This document shows positions 7,770 to 17,713 of a DNA stretch of 64,000 nucleotides, piece by piece. The stretch is from the NCBI RefSeq assembly GCF_004217545.1, contig NZ_SHKY01000001.1, positions 2,480,001-2,544,000 on the forward strand, in the 5' to 3' direction. Numbering within the stretch: position 1 is the first letter of the stretch; each line of letters begins with the position of its first letter. Under the pieces are notes generated by a model that ran no database searches, was not told the origin of the DNA, and saw only the letters and a list, made by a program, of their open reading frames with translations. The position numbers and the translations under genes are program-made. This DNA is from Krasilnikovia cinnamomea. Its GTDB lineage: Bacteria > Actinomycetota > Actinomycetes > Mycobacteriales > Micromonosporaceae.

Positions 7770-10124
7770 TCAGGCCTCCACCAGCAGCTCGTCGGTCGTG
7801 TCACGGTAGAAGTTCGGGTCGGCGGCGAGGATCGCGCGCCGCACGTCCAGCAGCTCGGTGACCCGCTGCTGGATCACCGCGGTGCCGACCAGGCCGTCCT
7901 CCTCCGCGTCGCGGCGGGCGGTCGTCTCGTTCTCGGCGATGTCGACGATCCGGTCGACCACCAGGGCCACGCTGCGCGGGCCCTCGCTGTAGACCACCAC
8001 CGGCACGGTGTCCCCTTCCGGTTCCTCGCTGTACGCCCCGAGCAGCTGCGACAGTCGCACCAGCGGCAGGATCTGCCCGCGGTACTGCACGACCTCGCGG
8101 GAGCCGGCCTGCTCGATGCGGTCCCGCGGGAACTCCTCCAGGCGGGTGACCGTGTCCAGCGGGATGGCGACCCGGCGCTCGCCGACCGCGGTGATGAGCA
8201 GGCGCTCGCCCCGGTCGCCGGTGCCGACGGCGCGCGAGGCGCCGACGATGTTCTCCCGTTCGGCGTCCGCGCCCAGGTGGGAGCGGCGCGCCAGCGAGGA
8301 GATGTCGAGGATCAGGCCGACCTTGCCGTCGCCGAGGATCGTGGCGCCCGCGTACAGGCCGATGTCCTTCAGGCGGCTGTTGAGGGCCTTGACCACGACT
8401 TCCTCGGTGTTGAGGACGCGGTCCACGACGAGCCCGAAGCGGCGCCCGTCGGCCTGCAGCACCATGATGTAGACGCCCTGGTCGCTGCCGACGTCGAAGC
8501 CGAGCGCGCGGTCCAGCCGGACCAGCGGCAGCAGCTTGCCACGCAGGCGGTACACGGGGGCGCCGGAGGCGTACTCGATCTTCGTGCTGTTGCCGTCGAT
8601 GAAGACCAGCTCGAGCACCGCGACCTGCGGCACCACGTACCGCTGGTCGCCGCAGTCGACCGTGAGCGCCTGGATGATGGCCAGGGTCAGCGGGATGGTG
8701 AGGCGCCAGACGGTGCCCTGGCCGGGGGTCGAGTCGACGCTGACCGCGCCGCCGATCCGCTCGATGTTGGTCTTCACCACGTCCATGCCGACGCCGCGGC
8801 CGGAGACGTTGGTGACCTTCTGCGCGGTGCTGAAGCCGGGCTGGAAGACCAGCGCCATGATCTCGCGCTTGTCCATGGTGGCGACCTGGTCGGCGCGGAT
8901 CAGACCGTTCTCGACGGCCTTCTGCGCGATCCGCTCCACGTTGAGGCCGGCGCCGTCGTCGGCGACCTCGACCGCGACGTGCCCACCCTCGTGGTACGCG
9001 CGCAGCGCCAGGGTGCCCTCCGGCGACTTGCCGTTGGCGACCCGGACGTCGGCCTCTTCGATGCCGTGGTCGACCGCGTTGCGCACCAGGTGGGTCAGCG
9101 GGTCCTTGACCGCCTCGAGCAGGCTGCGGTCGAGCTCGGTCTCCTTGCCCTCCATGACCAGCTGGACCTGCTTGCCCAGGCCGGTGCTGAGGTCGCGGAC
9201 GACCCGGGGCAGCTTCGACCAGATGTGCTCGATCGGCTGCATCCGGGTCTTCATGATCCCTTCCTGCAGCTCGCTGGTGATCATGCCGAGCCGCTGGGCG
9301 CTGCGCACGAGGCCGGAGTCACCCAGCTCCATCACGCCGCGGACGAGCTGGTTACGCGCCAGCACCAGCTCGCCGACCATGTTCATCAGGTTGTCCAGCA
9401 GGTCCACGTCGACGCGGATCGCGGAGTCCGCGACGCTGCGCTTGGGAGCCTGGGTCTGCAGGGCCTCGGAGACGGCCGCGGGGGCCGCCTTGCCCTCCTC
9501 CAGCAGGATGGTGCCGAGCTTGCGCTCGTCGCCCTCGAGCTGCTGCTGCAGCGCCGAGCTGACGTCGGACGGGCTGGTCGCGCCGGACTCGACGAGCATC
9601 TCGCCGAGCGGACGGCGCTGGCCCTCGACCGGCTCGGGCGCGGGGCGCGCCGGCGTCTCCGCCAGCGGGACCGGTACCTCCGCGGGCGCCTCGGCCTCGG
9701 CGGCCGGAGCGGCCGGGGCGGCCTCCAGGGCGGGTGCCTCGGACTGCATCTGGGCGTGCACGGACGCGATGATGCCGTCGACGTTGATGTCGCCCTCGGA
9801 GCCCCGGTGCTCGATGGCCGCCAGCAGCGAACGGACGCCGTCGATCGTGGCCAGCAGCGTCGTGATCGTCTCGGGCGTCACCGGCTGTACGCCGTCACGC
9901 AGCCGGGACAGCAGCGACTCGCCCGCGTGCGCCAGCGTCTCGAGCCGGGTGAAGGCGAGGAACCCGCTGGTGCCCTTGATGGTGTGAATCGCCCGGAAGA
10001 TACGGGCGATCAGCTCCCGCGAGCCCGGGTTCTGTTCCAGGGCGACGAGGTCCCGGTCGATCTGGTCGAGATTCTCATGGCTCTCCATGAGAAATTCGCC
10101 AACGATCTCACCAAGGTCTTCCAC
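7770..10124 (-). CDS. cheA: CheA, chemotaxis histidine kinase with two CheW-like domains
   Basis: The order of domains is: an Hpt domain with phospho-His47 (RAIHTIKGTSGF); an Ala/Pro linker (130-170); two short repeats of the form LGEMLVESG/LGTILLEEG (172-225) that resemble the MshEN/GspE N-terminal motif and occupy the place of the CheY-binding P2 domain; the dimerisation helix pair (about 235-300); the ATPase with HLVRNAVDHG (N box, 345-354), DDGAGL (G1) and GRGVGMDVV (G2); and then two successive CheW-type domains (about 485-635 and 640-784) instead of one. The GTG start has AGGAGG upstream. It phosphorylates the CheY and CheB proteins encoded downstream. Confidence 0.96.
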   Translation of the reverse strand: MEDLGEIVGEFLMESHENLDQIDRDLVALEQNPGSRELIARIFRAIHTIKGTSGFLAFTRLETLAHAGESLLSRLRDGVQPVTPETITTLLATIDGVRSLLAAIEHRGSEGDINVDGIIASVHAQMQSEAPALEAAPAAPAAEAEAPAEVPVPLAETPARPAPEPVEGQRRPLGEMLVESGATSPSDVSSALQQQLEGDERKLGTILLEEGKAAPAAVSEALQTQAPKRSVADSAIRVDVDLLDNLMNMVGELVLARNQLVRGVMELGDSGLVRSAQRLGMITSELQEGIMKTRMQPIEHIWSKLPRVVRDLSTGLGKQVQLVMEGKETELDRSLLEAVKDPLTHLVRNAVDHGIEEADVRVANGKSPEGTLALRAYHEGGHVAVEVADDGAGLNVERIAQKAVENGLIRADQVATMDKREIMALVFQPGFSTAQKVTNVSGRGVGMDVVKTNIERIGGAVSVDSTPGQGTVWRLTIPLTLAIIQALTVDCGDQRYVVPQVAVLELVFIDGNSTKIEYASGAPVYRLRGKLLPLVRLDRALGFDVGSDQGVYIMVLQADGRRFGLVVDRVLNTEEVVVKALNSRLKDIGLYAGATILGDGKVGLILDISSLARRSHLGADAERENIVGASRAVGTGDRGERLLITAVGERRVAIPLDTVTRLEEFPRDRIEQAGSREVVQYRGQILPLVRLSQLLGAYSEEPEGDTVPVVVYSEGPRSVALVVDRIVDIAENETTARRDAEEDGLVGTAVIQQRVTELLDVRRAILAADPNFYRDTTDELLVEA

Positions 10125-10212
10125 GGCCTACCTCCTGCTCGGGGCTTCCTGTTCCCTCATCGACTCCCGGGGCCGCCACCTGAGGACACCGCGCCCAGTG
10201 CCCTCGGCGGAT

Positions 10213-10911
10213 TCAGCTCTCCCCTCCCGGGCGCCGGTATCGGTAGCCGAATCCGCGCACGGACTCGATCGGTGATTCGTCCGGGTCCGACCAGCCGAGC
10301 TTGCGGCGCAGCCGCAGGACCGCGAACTTGACCCGTTCTTGACCGATTCCAGTGGGGTCGTCCCATGCCTGGGTCAGCAGCTGGTTGGGCGACAGCACCG
10401 CGCCGGCGTGCCGGACCAGCGCGTTGAGCAGGCGGAACTCGGTCGGTGTGAGACGTTTCTCATCGCCCTTGACGTACACGCGGCGCTTGGTGGGGTCCAG
10501 GTGCACGAGCCCGTCGTCGTAGATCTGGCTGGCCCAGCTGTTCTGCCCGGCCGACGAGCGGCGCAGCAGCGCCTCGACCCGGGCGAGGAGTTCGTTGTTG
10601 GCGAACGGCTTCGTCAGGTAGTCGTCGGCGCCGCCGCGCAGGCCGCGGACCTTCTCGGCCTCCTGGCCGTGCGCGGTGAGCACCAGCACGGGTACGTCGG
10701 AGACGTCACGCAGCCGTTCCAACACCTGCCAGCCGTCCATCTCCGGCAGGCCGACGTCGAGCACCACCAGGTCGGGGTGCTCCGCGTACGCCTCCTTGAG
10801 GCCGGTACGCCCGTCCCCGGCGTGCGCGACCTCGTACCCCGCCCGGCTGAACAGCAGCCGCAGGGCGAGCGCGATGTCCGGGTCGTCCTCGACGACCAGG
10901 AGGCGACTCAT
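10213..10911 (-). CDS. OmpR/PhoB-family response regulator
   Basis: The 232-residue protein has a receiver domain (acidic pair in VVEDDPD, phospho-acceptor Asp52 in LVVLDVGLPEMDG, Lys in LTKPFANNE) and a C-terminal winged helix (about 140-230, ending ESVRGFGYRYRR). It is the first gene upstream of cheA in the same direction, 88 bases away, so it may regulate or be co-transcribed with the chemotaxis operon. No sensor kinase is adjacent. The ATG at 10911 is the first residue of the receiver; the upstream in-frame extension has no domain. Confidence 0.9.
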   Translation of the reverse strand: MSRLLVVEDDPDIALALRLLFSRAGYEVAHAGDGRTGLKEAYAEHPDLVVLDVGLPEMDGWQVLERLRDVSDVPVLVLTAHGQEAEKVRGLRGGADDYLTKPFANNELLARVEALLRRSSAGQNSWASQIYDDGLVHLDPTKRRVYVKGDEKRLTPTEFRLLNALVRHAGAVLSPNQLLTQAWDDPTGIGQERVKFAVLRLRRKLGWSDPDESPIESVRGFGYRYRRPGGES

Positions 10912-11380
10912 GCCCTCATCCCCATGGCATACACCCCCGCTGTGCGTCGGCAGACGCGGTGCCCCGGCCCGCCTGGCGCGGCGTCGGCCAACTTCGTGGC
11001 GAGATGCCCCACGATAGCTAGACAAACGTCACCGGGTCGGTCGTATGACGACCTAGTGGTTCATATACGGACAGTGACAGTTTAGCGTGCTCATCCCCCG
11101 CCGGGGCCGGTCCGGGCGGATCCGCCGACTTCGACCTCAGGCCCCTCAGCAGGCACGTCCCGCCCCGGCACCCCCGGGGCGCGCAAACCGGCCGTCCGTA
11201 CCGCCACCGCGCGTGCTTACCCAGCGTCCTTACCCCGACTGGCGGTGGCCATCCCACCAGGCTGACACGGACGCCGACGACGAACATCGCGAACCACGAA
11301 ATGTGAGACAAAAACGCCACAAGCCGGTCCGATAGCCAAGGAGGGCGATTGGCGCCCACCCGTGGACCCGGAGGCAGAAC
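10912..11380. other. Intergenic region between divergent genes
   Basis: This 469-base gap separates the leftward response-regulator gene from the rightward CAP-domain gene. It contains a comparatively AT-rich island at about 11010-11085 that probably holds the promoter of the chemotaxis side, including a 15-base palindrome listed separately. GGAGG at about 11370 is the ribosome binding site of the CAP gene. I see no convincing small gene. Confidence 0.6.
11039..11053. promoter_or_regulatory. Palindrome GGTCGT-ATG-ACGACC, possible operator
   Basis: A perfect inverted repeat with 6-base arms and a 3-base centre lies in the AT-rich part of the intergenic region upstream of the response regulator and chemotaxis genes. 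The location suits an operator. The binding protein is unknown. Confidence 0.4.
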
Positions 11381-11905
11381 GTGTTCCATTCCGCCGTACC
11401 CAAGCTAGCCGTGCTCGCCGCCGCAGCGCTGCCCGTGCTCGTGGCACCGACGCCGGCCCAGGCCGGAAGCCCCAGCCCGGCGATCATCGCCGCGCGGCTC
11501 ATGGCCCGCCTGCCCGCCCCGGCCCTGGATCTGATGTCCCAGCTCGTCACGAAGACCAACCAGCAGCGGTGGGCGAACGGCTGCGGGCTCCTGGCCGTCG
11601 ACCAGGAGCTGATCATCGCCTCGGTCCAGCAGAGCGCGCACATGGCCTTCACCGGCGACCTCAACCACGTGTGGCTCGACGGCTCCACGTTCGTGACCCG
11701 CTCGCGCGCCGCCGGATACACCCAGCCGTCCGGAGAGAACATCGCCTGGGGCTACCCGACCGCCGACGACGTGATCGCCGCCTGGATGGCCAGCCCGGAG
11801 CACCGGGCGAACATGCTCGACTGCACCGCCCGCTCCATCGGCACGGGGGTCAGCTTCGGCGCGGACGGCAGGCCGTACTACACGCAGCTCTTCGGCCGGC
11901 TCTGA
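11381..11905 (+). CDS. Secreted CAP/SCP-domain protein
   Basis: The 174-residue protein has a clear Sec signal peptide (hydrophobic LAVLAAAALPVLVA, cleavage near AQAG). The mature part is a CAP (SCP/PR1) domain: LVTKTNQQR, the metal-ligand-type segment SAHMA, GENIAWG and WMASPEHRANMLD. Bacterial CAP proteins are extracellular, with mostly unknown activity. The GTG start follows GGAGGC. It is monocistronic, converging on murB with an 18-base gap. Confidence 0.88.
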   Translation: MFHSAVPKLAVLAAAALPVLVAPTPAQAGSPSPAIIAARLMARLPAPALDLMSQLVTKTNQQRWANGCGLLAVDQELIIASVQQSAHMAFTGDLNHVWLDGSTFVTRSRAAGYTQPSGENIAWGYPTADDVIAAWMASPEHRANMLDCTARSIGTGVSFGADGRPYYTQLFGRL

Positions 11906-11923
11906 GCGCGCCGCCGGGGGTGC

Positions 11924-12997
11924 TCAGAGCGCGCAGTTCACCAGGACCGGTTCGGGGTGCAGTTCGACCCCGAACCGGGCACGCACCCCGTCACGGATCT
12001 CCCGGGCCAGTGCCAGCAGCGCGGTGGTGGTGCCGCCGCCCCGGTTGGTCAGCGCGAGGGTGTGCTTCGTGGAGATCGCCACGCCGTCCCGGCCGTACCC
12101 CTTCGGGAAGCCGGCCTGCTCGATCAGCCAGGCCGCCGGCACCTTGACCGCGCCCTGCTCCCCCGGCCAGGACGGCGGGTCCGCCCGCTCGCGCAGGGCC
12201 GCCCACTGTGCCGCCGACAGCACGGGGTTGGTGAAGAACGACCCCACCGACCAGGTGTCGCGGTCCTCGGCGTCGAGCACCATGCCCTTGCCCGCGCGCA
12301 GCTTCAGCACCGCGTCCCGGGCCAGTTGCAGCGGCACCCGCTCGCCCACCTCCACGCCGAGACGGCGGGCCAGCTCCGCGTACCGGATCGGGGCCGAGTC
12401 GCCCGAGACCGCCAGCCGGAAGTCGACCTCCAGCACCACCCAGCGGTCGGTGTGCTTGAAGACGCTGGACCGGTAGCCGAACCCACACTCCGTGGGGGTG
12501 TAGGCGCGCACCTCGTCGGCCCTGCGGTCGTACGCGTGCACCGCCACGATCGTGTGGGCCACCTCCTGGCCGTACGCGCCGACGTTCTGGATCGGCGTCG
12601 CCCCCGCGCTGCCGGGGATGCCGGACAGGCACTCCAGGCCGGACAGGCCGTCGGCCACCGTCCGGGCGACCACGTCGTCCCACGGCTCGCCGGCGGCCAC
12701 CCGCACCACCGCCCCGGTGGCGTCCCGGGAGACCACCCGCGTCCCGGTGGTGCGCAGCAGCAGCACCGGGCCCGGGAATCCCGCGTCGCCGACCACCACG
12801 TTGCTGCCCCCGGCCAGCACGAACACCGGCTCGCCCGCCGACGTCGCCGCGCGGACCGCGGCGACCGCCTCGCCGGACTCGGTCGCCACCGTCAACGCTC
12901 CCGCGGGGCCACCGAGGCGTAGCGTCGTGTACGCCCCCAGCGAACGCGCGGCCGCTGGGGATGCGGTGGTCTCCCGGTCAGCACTAACGTCAGGCAC
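11924..12997 (-). CDS. murB: MurB, UDP-N-acetylenolpyruvoylglucosamine reductase
   Basis: The cytoplasmic FAD enzyme reduces UDP-GlcNAc-enolpyruvate to UDP-MurNAc in peptidoglycan synthesis. The FAD-binding part shows FVLAGGSNVVV and LSGIPGSAGATPIQNVGAYGQEV. The YRSSVFK loop marks the type I (E. coli-like) form, the proton-donor Ser is in SVGSFFTNP and the Glu near the C-terminus is in HPEPVLV. I chose GTG 12997: a -10 box TAGGGT lies at 13005-13010 with a 7-base spacer, indicating a leaderless mRNA. The alternative GTG at 13006 overlaps that box. The length, 357 aa, is normal. Confidence 0.93.
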   Translation of the reverse strand: MPDVSADRETTASPAAARSLGAYTTLRLGGPAGALTVATESGEAVAAVRAATSAGEPVFVLAGGSNVVVGDAGFPGPVLLLRTTGTRVVSRDATGAVVRVAAGEPWDDVVARTVADGLSGLECLSGIPGSAGATPIQNVGAYGQEVAHTIVAVHAYDRRADEVRAYTPTECGFGYRSSVFKHTDRWVVLEVDFRLAVSGDSAPIRYAELARRLGVEVGERVPLQLARDAVLKLRAGKGMVLDAEDRDTWSVGSFFTNPVLSAAQWAALRERADPPSWPGEQGAVKVPAAWLIEQAGFPKGYGRDGVAISTKHTLALTNRGGGTTTALLALAREIRDGVRARFGVELHPEPVLVNCAL

Positions 12998-13062
12998 GAC
13001 GTTCACCCTAGGGCGCGAGCGCCCGGGGTGCCTCACGCGGTCGGGGTTGAGCGGAGATTCCG

Positions 13063-13824
13063 ATGAACAGGCTGCACGCGACGAAGGACTTCTGGCTTGC
13101 GGCCCTGCGCGCCGACGGGCCCGCCCTGCAGGACGCCCTCGCGGAGGCGGACCCCGACCTCCCGATTCCGCCCCACCCCGGGTGGAGCGCGGCCGACCTG
13201 GCCGGACACCTGACCACCGAGCTGCACTGGGTACGCGAACACACCCCGCGCGGCGTGACCGACCCACCGGCCGACCCGGTCCCGGTCGACCCGCGCCCCG
13301 CCTGGCCCGACGCGCTGGACGGCCTGCGCCGGGAGCTGACCGGCACGATCGAGACGCTCGACGCGATCGACGCCGAGCTGCCCGCCTGGAACTGGGCGCC
13401 GCAGCCGAAGAAGGCCGCGTTCTGGCAGCGCCGGATGGCCCACGAGATCGCGCTGCGCCGCTGGGAGGCCGAGACGGCGGTCGGGCGGGCCACCCCGCTG
13501 GAGACCAAGCTGGCCGCGGACGGCATCAGCGAGGTGCTGGACACCTGGCTGCCGGCCGGGCGGCGCACCGGCCCGACCGACGTGCACGGGGTGGTGCACC
13601 TGGTGGCCACGGACGCGGCGTACGACTGGTTCGTCCGGCTGCGCGGCACCGGAGTGGCGCTGCTGGACACCGGCACGATCCTCGACTCCGACGACCACCA
13701 CGCCCGCGCCGAGGCCAGCGGCACCGCCAGCGAGCTGCTGCTCACCCTGACCGGTCGCCGCCCTACCGACGCGCTGGTCACCACGGGCGACCCCCGGCTG
13801 TTCGCCGCGCTCCAAGTGGGCTGA
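13063..13824 (+). CDS. Maleylpyruvate isomerase family mycothiol-dependent protein
   Basis: This 253-residue protein has the MDMPI/DinB-like four-helix fold: an N-terminal segment with PGWSAADLAGHLTTELHWVREH, whose His is one expected metal ligand, then WQRRMAHEIALRRWEAE (HEIxxHRWD-type motif with His replaced by Arg) and a C-terminal SCP2-like segment (SGTASELLLTLTGRR). Relatives use mycothiol as cofactor or carry out thiol transfer. The substrate is unknown. The ATG follows GGAG. It is divergent from murB. Confidence 0.85.
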   Translation: MNRLHATKDFWLAALRADGPALQDALAEADPDLPIPPHPGWSAADLAGHLTTELHWVREHTPRGVTDPPADPVPVDPRPAWPDALDGLRRELTGTIETLDAIDAELPAWNWAPQPKKAAFWQRRMAHEIALRRWEAETAVGRATPLETKLAADGISEVLDTWLPAGRRTGPTDVHGVVHLVATDAAYDWFVRLRGTGVALLDTGTILDSDDHHARAEASGTASELLLTLTGRRPTDALVTTGDPRLFAALQVG

Positions 13825-13879
13825 ACCGCCCGGTTCCGGAATCGGCGCCCCCCTCCCCGGCAGGCCGGTGGCCGTATGC

Positions 13880-13891
13880 TTTACCGGTTAA
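13880..13891 (+). promoter_or_regulatory. Inverted repeat TTNACCGGTNAA, candidate LacI-family operator
   Basis: The 12-base element overlaps the expected transcription start: a TATGCT -10 box is at 13875-13880. It has near-perfect dyad symmetry with a central CG, the form typical of LacI-family operators. The adjacent beta-glucosidase and LacI genes make it a candidate site for autoregulation. No second copy was found in the window. Confidence 0.45.
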
Positions 13892-13941
13892 GTGCGGCGC
13901 CCGGCGACCGCATCGGCGGCGGGCAGGAAGCGGTGACAGGC

Positions 13942-15384
<1,443 letters not shown>

Positions 15385-15389
15385 GCGCA

Positions 15390-16406
15390 ATGGTGACGCG
15401 GGAGCGGCCGACCCTCGAAGCGGTGGCGCGACGCGCCGGTGTCTCCCGGGCCACGGTGTCCCGCGTCGTGAACGGCTCCACCACGGTCGCGGCCTCGATC
15501 CGCGACGCGGTGAACCAGGCCGTCGAGGAACTGGGCTACGTACCGAACCAGGCGGCCCGCAGCCTGGTGACCCAGCGGACCGAGTCGATCGCGCTGATCC
15601 TGCCCGAGACGGCCAGCCGGGTCTTCTCCGACGACATGTTCTTCCCCGCCGTGATCCGCGGGGTCAGCACGGAGCTGGAGGCGGCCGACAAGCAGCTCGT
15701 CCTCATGATGGCCGGTTCCGCGGCCAGCCACGACCGGGTCGAGCGGTACGCGATGGCCGGGCACGTCGACGGGGTCATGTTCGCCTCGATGCACGGGGCC
15801 GACCCGCTGCCCGGCAAGCTGGCCCGGCTCGGCATCCCGGTGGTGTGCAGCGGCCGCCCCATGAGCCCCGCCGGCAACACCGTCCCGTACGTGGACGTGG
15901 ACCACTTCGGCGGGGTGGCCGCGGCGGTGCGGCACCTGGTCGGCGCCGGCCGCCGCCGGATCGCCACGATCGCCGGGCCGCAGGACATGATCGCCGGGGT
16001 GGACCGGCTGGCCGGTTACCGGGCCGTGCTGACCGAGGCGGGTCTGCCGGAACACGTGACCACCGGCGACTTCACCCGCGAGTCGGGGGAACAGGCGATG
16101 CAGCGCCTGCTCACCGAGGACCCGGAGCTGGACGCCGTCTTCGTCGCCTCCGACCTGATGGCGCACGGCGCGCTGCAGGCCCTGCGCGAGCGCGGCCGCC
16201 GGGTCCCGCTCGACGTGGCGGTGATCGGCTTCGACGACTTCGAGATCGCCCGCTACAGCGACCCGCCGCTGACCACGGTCCGCCAGCCCATCGTCGACAT
16301 GGGCCGCACCATGGCCAAGCTGATGCTCACGCTGGTCGACGACCCCACCGAGGTCGCCGCCCCGGTGGTCCTGCCGACCGAGCTGGTGCTGCGCGACTCC
16401 GCCTGA
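15390..16406 (+). CDS. LacI-family transcriptional regulator
   Basis: The 338-residue protein has an N-terminal LacI helix-turn-helix with hinge (LEAVARRAGVSRATVSRVVNG, then SLVTQRTESIAL) and a periplasmic-binding-protein-like effector domain (VIGFDDFEIARYSDPPLTTVRQP). It likely represses the beta-glucosidase just upstream and is relieved by a disaccharide or glucoside. ATG 15390 is preferred: GGAGGA at 15375-15380 is 9 bases away, whereas GTG 15381 abuts it and overlaps the stop of the previous gene. The 3' end converges on the next gene with a 9-base gap. Confidence 0.94.
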   Translation: MVTRERPTLEAVARRAGVSRATVSRVVNGSTTVAASIRDAVNQAVEELGYVPNQAARSLVTQRTESIALILPETASRVFSDDMFFPAVIRGVSTELEAADKQLVLMMAGSAASHDRVERYAMAGHVDGVMFASMHGADPLPGKLARLGIPVVCSGRPMSPAGNTVPYVDVDHFGGVAAAVRHLVGAGRRRIATIAGPQDMIAGVDRLAGYRAVLTEAGLPEHVTTGDFTRESGEQAMQRLLTEDPELDAVFVASDLMAHGALQALRERGRRVPLDVAVIGFDDFEIARYSDPPLTTVRQPIVDMGRTMAKLMLTLVDDPTEVAAPVVLPTELVLRDSA

Positions 16407-16415
16407 CCCGCGGCG

Positions 16416-17225
16416 TCAGACCGCGGCCGGGCCGGGTTCGTCGATCGGCAGTCCGAGCACCCGGCGCGCCAGCAGCGCGGCCCCGGCCACCGCGCCCGGC
16501 ATGAGCAGGATCGCGCCGAGCGGCAGCAGGAAACAGACGAACACGGCGACCCCGAAGCCGAGGGCCAGCGGCCGCTGCTCCTTCAACGCGGCACGGCGAT
16601 GCGCCAGCCGCCGCCCCCGCCGCTGGAACGGCACCCCGGTCAGCTCGACCGCCAGCAGCCACCCGCCGATCGCCGCGCCCAGCACGGGCACTACGGTCTG
16701 CCCCACTAATGGCAGGAAGCCCAGCAGGAACAGCGGGACGCCGAACAGCACCGACAGCGCGATGAGGCGCAGCGAGTCGACGAGGCTGCGGCCCAGCGAA
16801 CGCCACCACGGCACCTCGACCTCGTCCGGCACCCCGCCGAACCGCTGCTCGATGAGTCCGGAGATCTTCTCGTAGAACGGGTCGCCGATGAGCAGGGTGA
16901 CCGCCGTGAAGGTCAGCACCCCGATCAGGCCGCTGAAGCCGACCACCGCGATGCCCGCCAGCACCTGAACGAGGCCGCGCCAACCGGGGTCCCAGTCGTC
17001 GGCGAACCAGGTGACCGTCCGGGAAATCTCCGGCAGGAACGCCAGCAGCGCGACCAGCGCCGCGCTGAACAGGATGCCCGAGATGACCGCCGGGATCAGG
17101 CCCAGCACCAGCAGTCGCGGGTTGCGCATGCACAGCCCAAGCCCGCGGGGCAGCAGGGCCGCGCCGCGGAGGAACTCCCGTACCGGGCCGCCGGGGCCGA
17201 TCGAGCGCATCGCAACATCGGTCAC
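16416..17225 (-). CDS. EI24 domain-containing membrane protein (CysZ-like)
   Basis: The 269-residue protein contains several hydrophobic segments, including LLVLGLIPAVISGILFSAALVALLAFL, VLAGIAVVGFSGLIGVLTFTAVTL and VAVFVCFLLPLGAILL, and the signature DPFYEKISGLIEQRF of the EI24/CysZ family. CysZ members carry sulfate; most actinobacterial EI24 proteins are uncharacterised. The start is uncertain: GTG 17225 and ATG 17210 both lack a good ribosome binding site. Confidence 0.85.
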   Translation of the reverse strand: MTDVAMRSIGPGGPVREFLRGAALLPRGLGLCMRNPRLLVLGLIPAVISGILFSAALVALLAFLPEISRTVTWFADDWDPGWRGLVQVLAGIAVVGFSGLIGVLTFTAVTLLIGDPFYEKISGLIEQRFGGVPDEVEVPWWRSLGRSLVDSLRLIALSVLFGVPLFLLGFLPLVGQTVVPVLGAAIGGWLLAVELTGVPFQRRGRRLAHRRAALKEQRPLALGFGVAVFVCFLLPLGAILLMPGAVAGAALLARRVLGLPIDEPGPAAV

Positions 17226-17236
17226 GATCCGGCAGC

Positions 17237-17665
17237 TTAGGACCCGGGCACCAGCCCGCCCGCACCGAGGCCCGCCGGATTGGGGTCGGCACTCGGCGAC
17301 GGCGGCGCGGACGGGCTGGGCGGCGGCTCGCTGGGGTCGGCCGGGGCGGGCGGTGGCGTCCGGGACGGTCGCACCCGGCCGGGCGACGAGCTCGGCGACA
17401 CGGTGGCAACGACGGCGGCGCGGCGCGGCGTACGGCTGGTGGCGGGCGGGGCGGGGCGGACCGGGCGCGGCGACCACTCCAGGGCCGTGACCGACTCGGG
17501 GGTGACGGTCCGGCTCGGCGCCGCCCCCAGGACGCCGCTGCCCGCCGGGGCCGACGCGGGCGCGGGCCCGGCGGCCGGGGTGCCGAGGGCCCAACCGGCG
17601 GCCAGTGCGAAGGGCAGCCCGAGGACGAGGACGCCGAAGAAGATCGATTTGGGGGAGAGCCGCAC
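17237..17665 (-). CDS. Pro/Ser-rich membrane-anchored or secreted protein
   Basis: The 142-residue protein has an N-terminal hydrophobic segment (residues 7-27, FFGVLVLGLPFALAAGWALG) preceded by Lys and Arg, acting as signal peptide or anchor. The remainder is a disordered Pro/Ser/Ala-rich stretch with tracts such as EPPPSPSAPPSPS. No domain is recognised. It lies 11 bases upstream of the EI24 gene in the same direction. Confidence 0.7.
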   Translation of the reverse strand: MRLSPKSIFFGVLVLGLPFALAAGWALGTPAAGPAPASAPAGSGVLGAAPSRTVTPESVTALEWSPRPVRPAPPATSRTPRRAAVVATVSPSSSPGRVRPSRTPPPAPADPSEPPPSPSAPPSPSADPNPAGLGAGGLVPGS

Positions 17666-17713
17666 GGATTGACAATCGTTCCGCGGCCCGAAAGGTTACG
17701 GCGTACCCGCTGC

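Noticed and set aside
7767..10331. 854-codon ORF on the plus strand opposite cheA
   Set aside because: It is an antisense shadow of the high-GC cheA gene with no recognisable domain and low-complexity composition.
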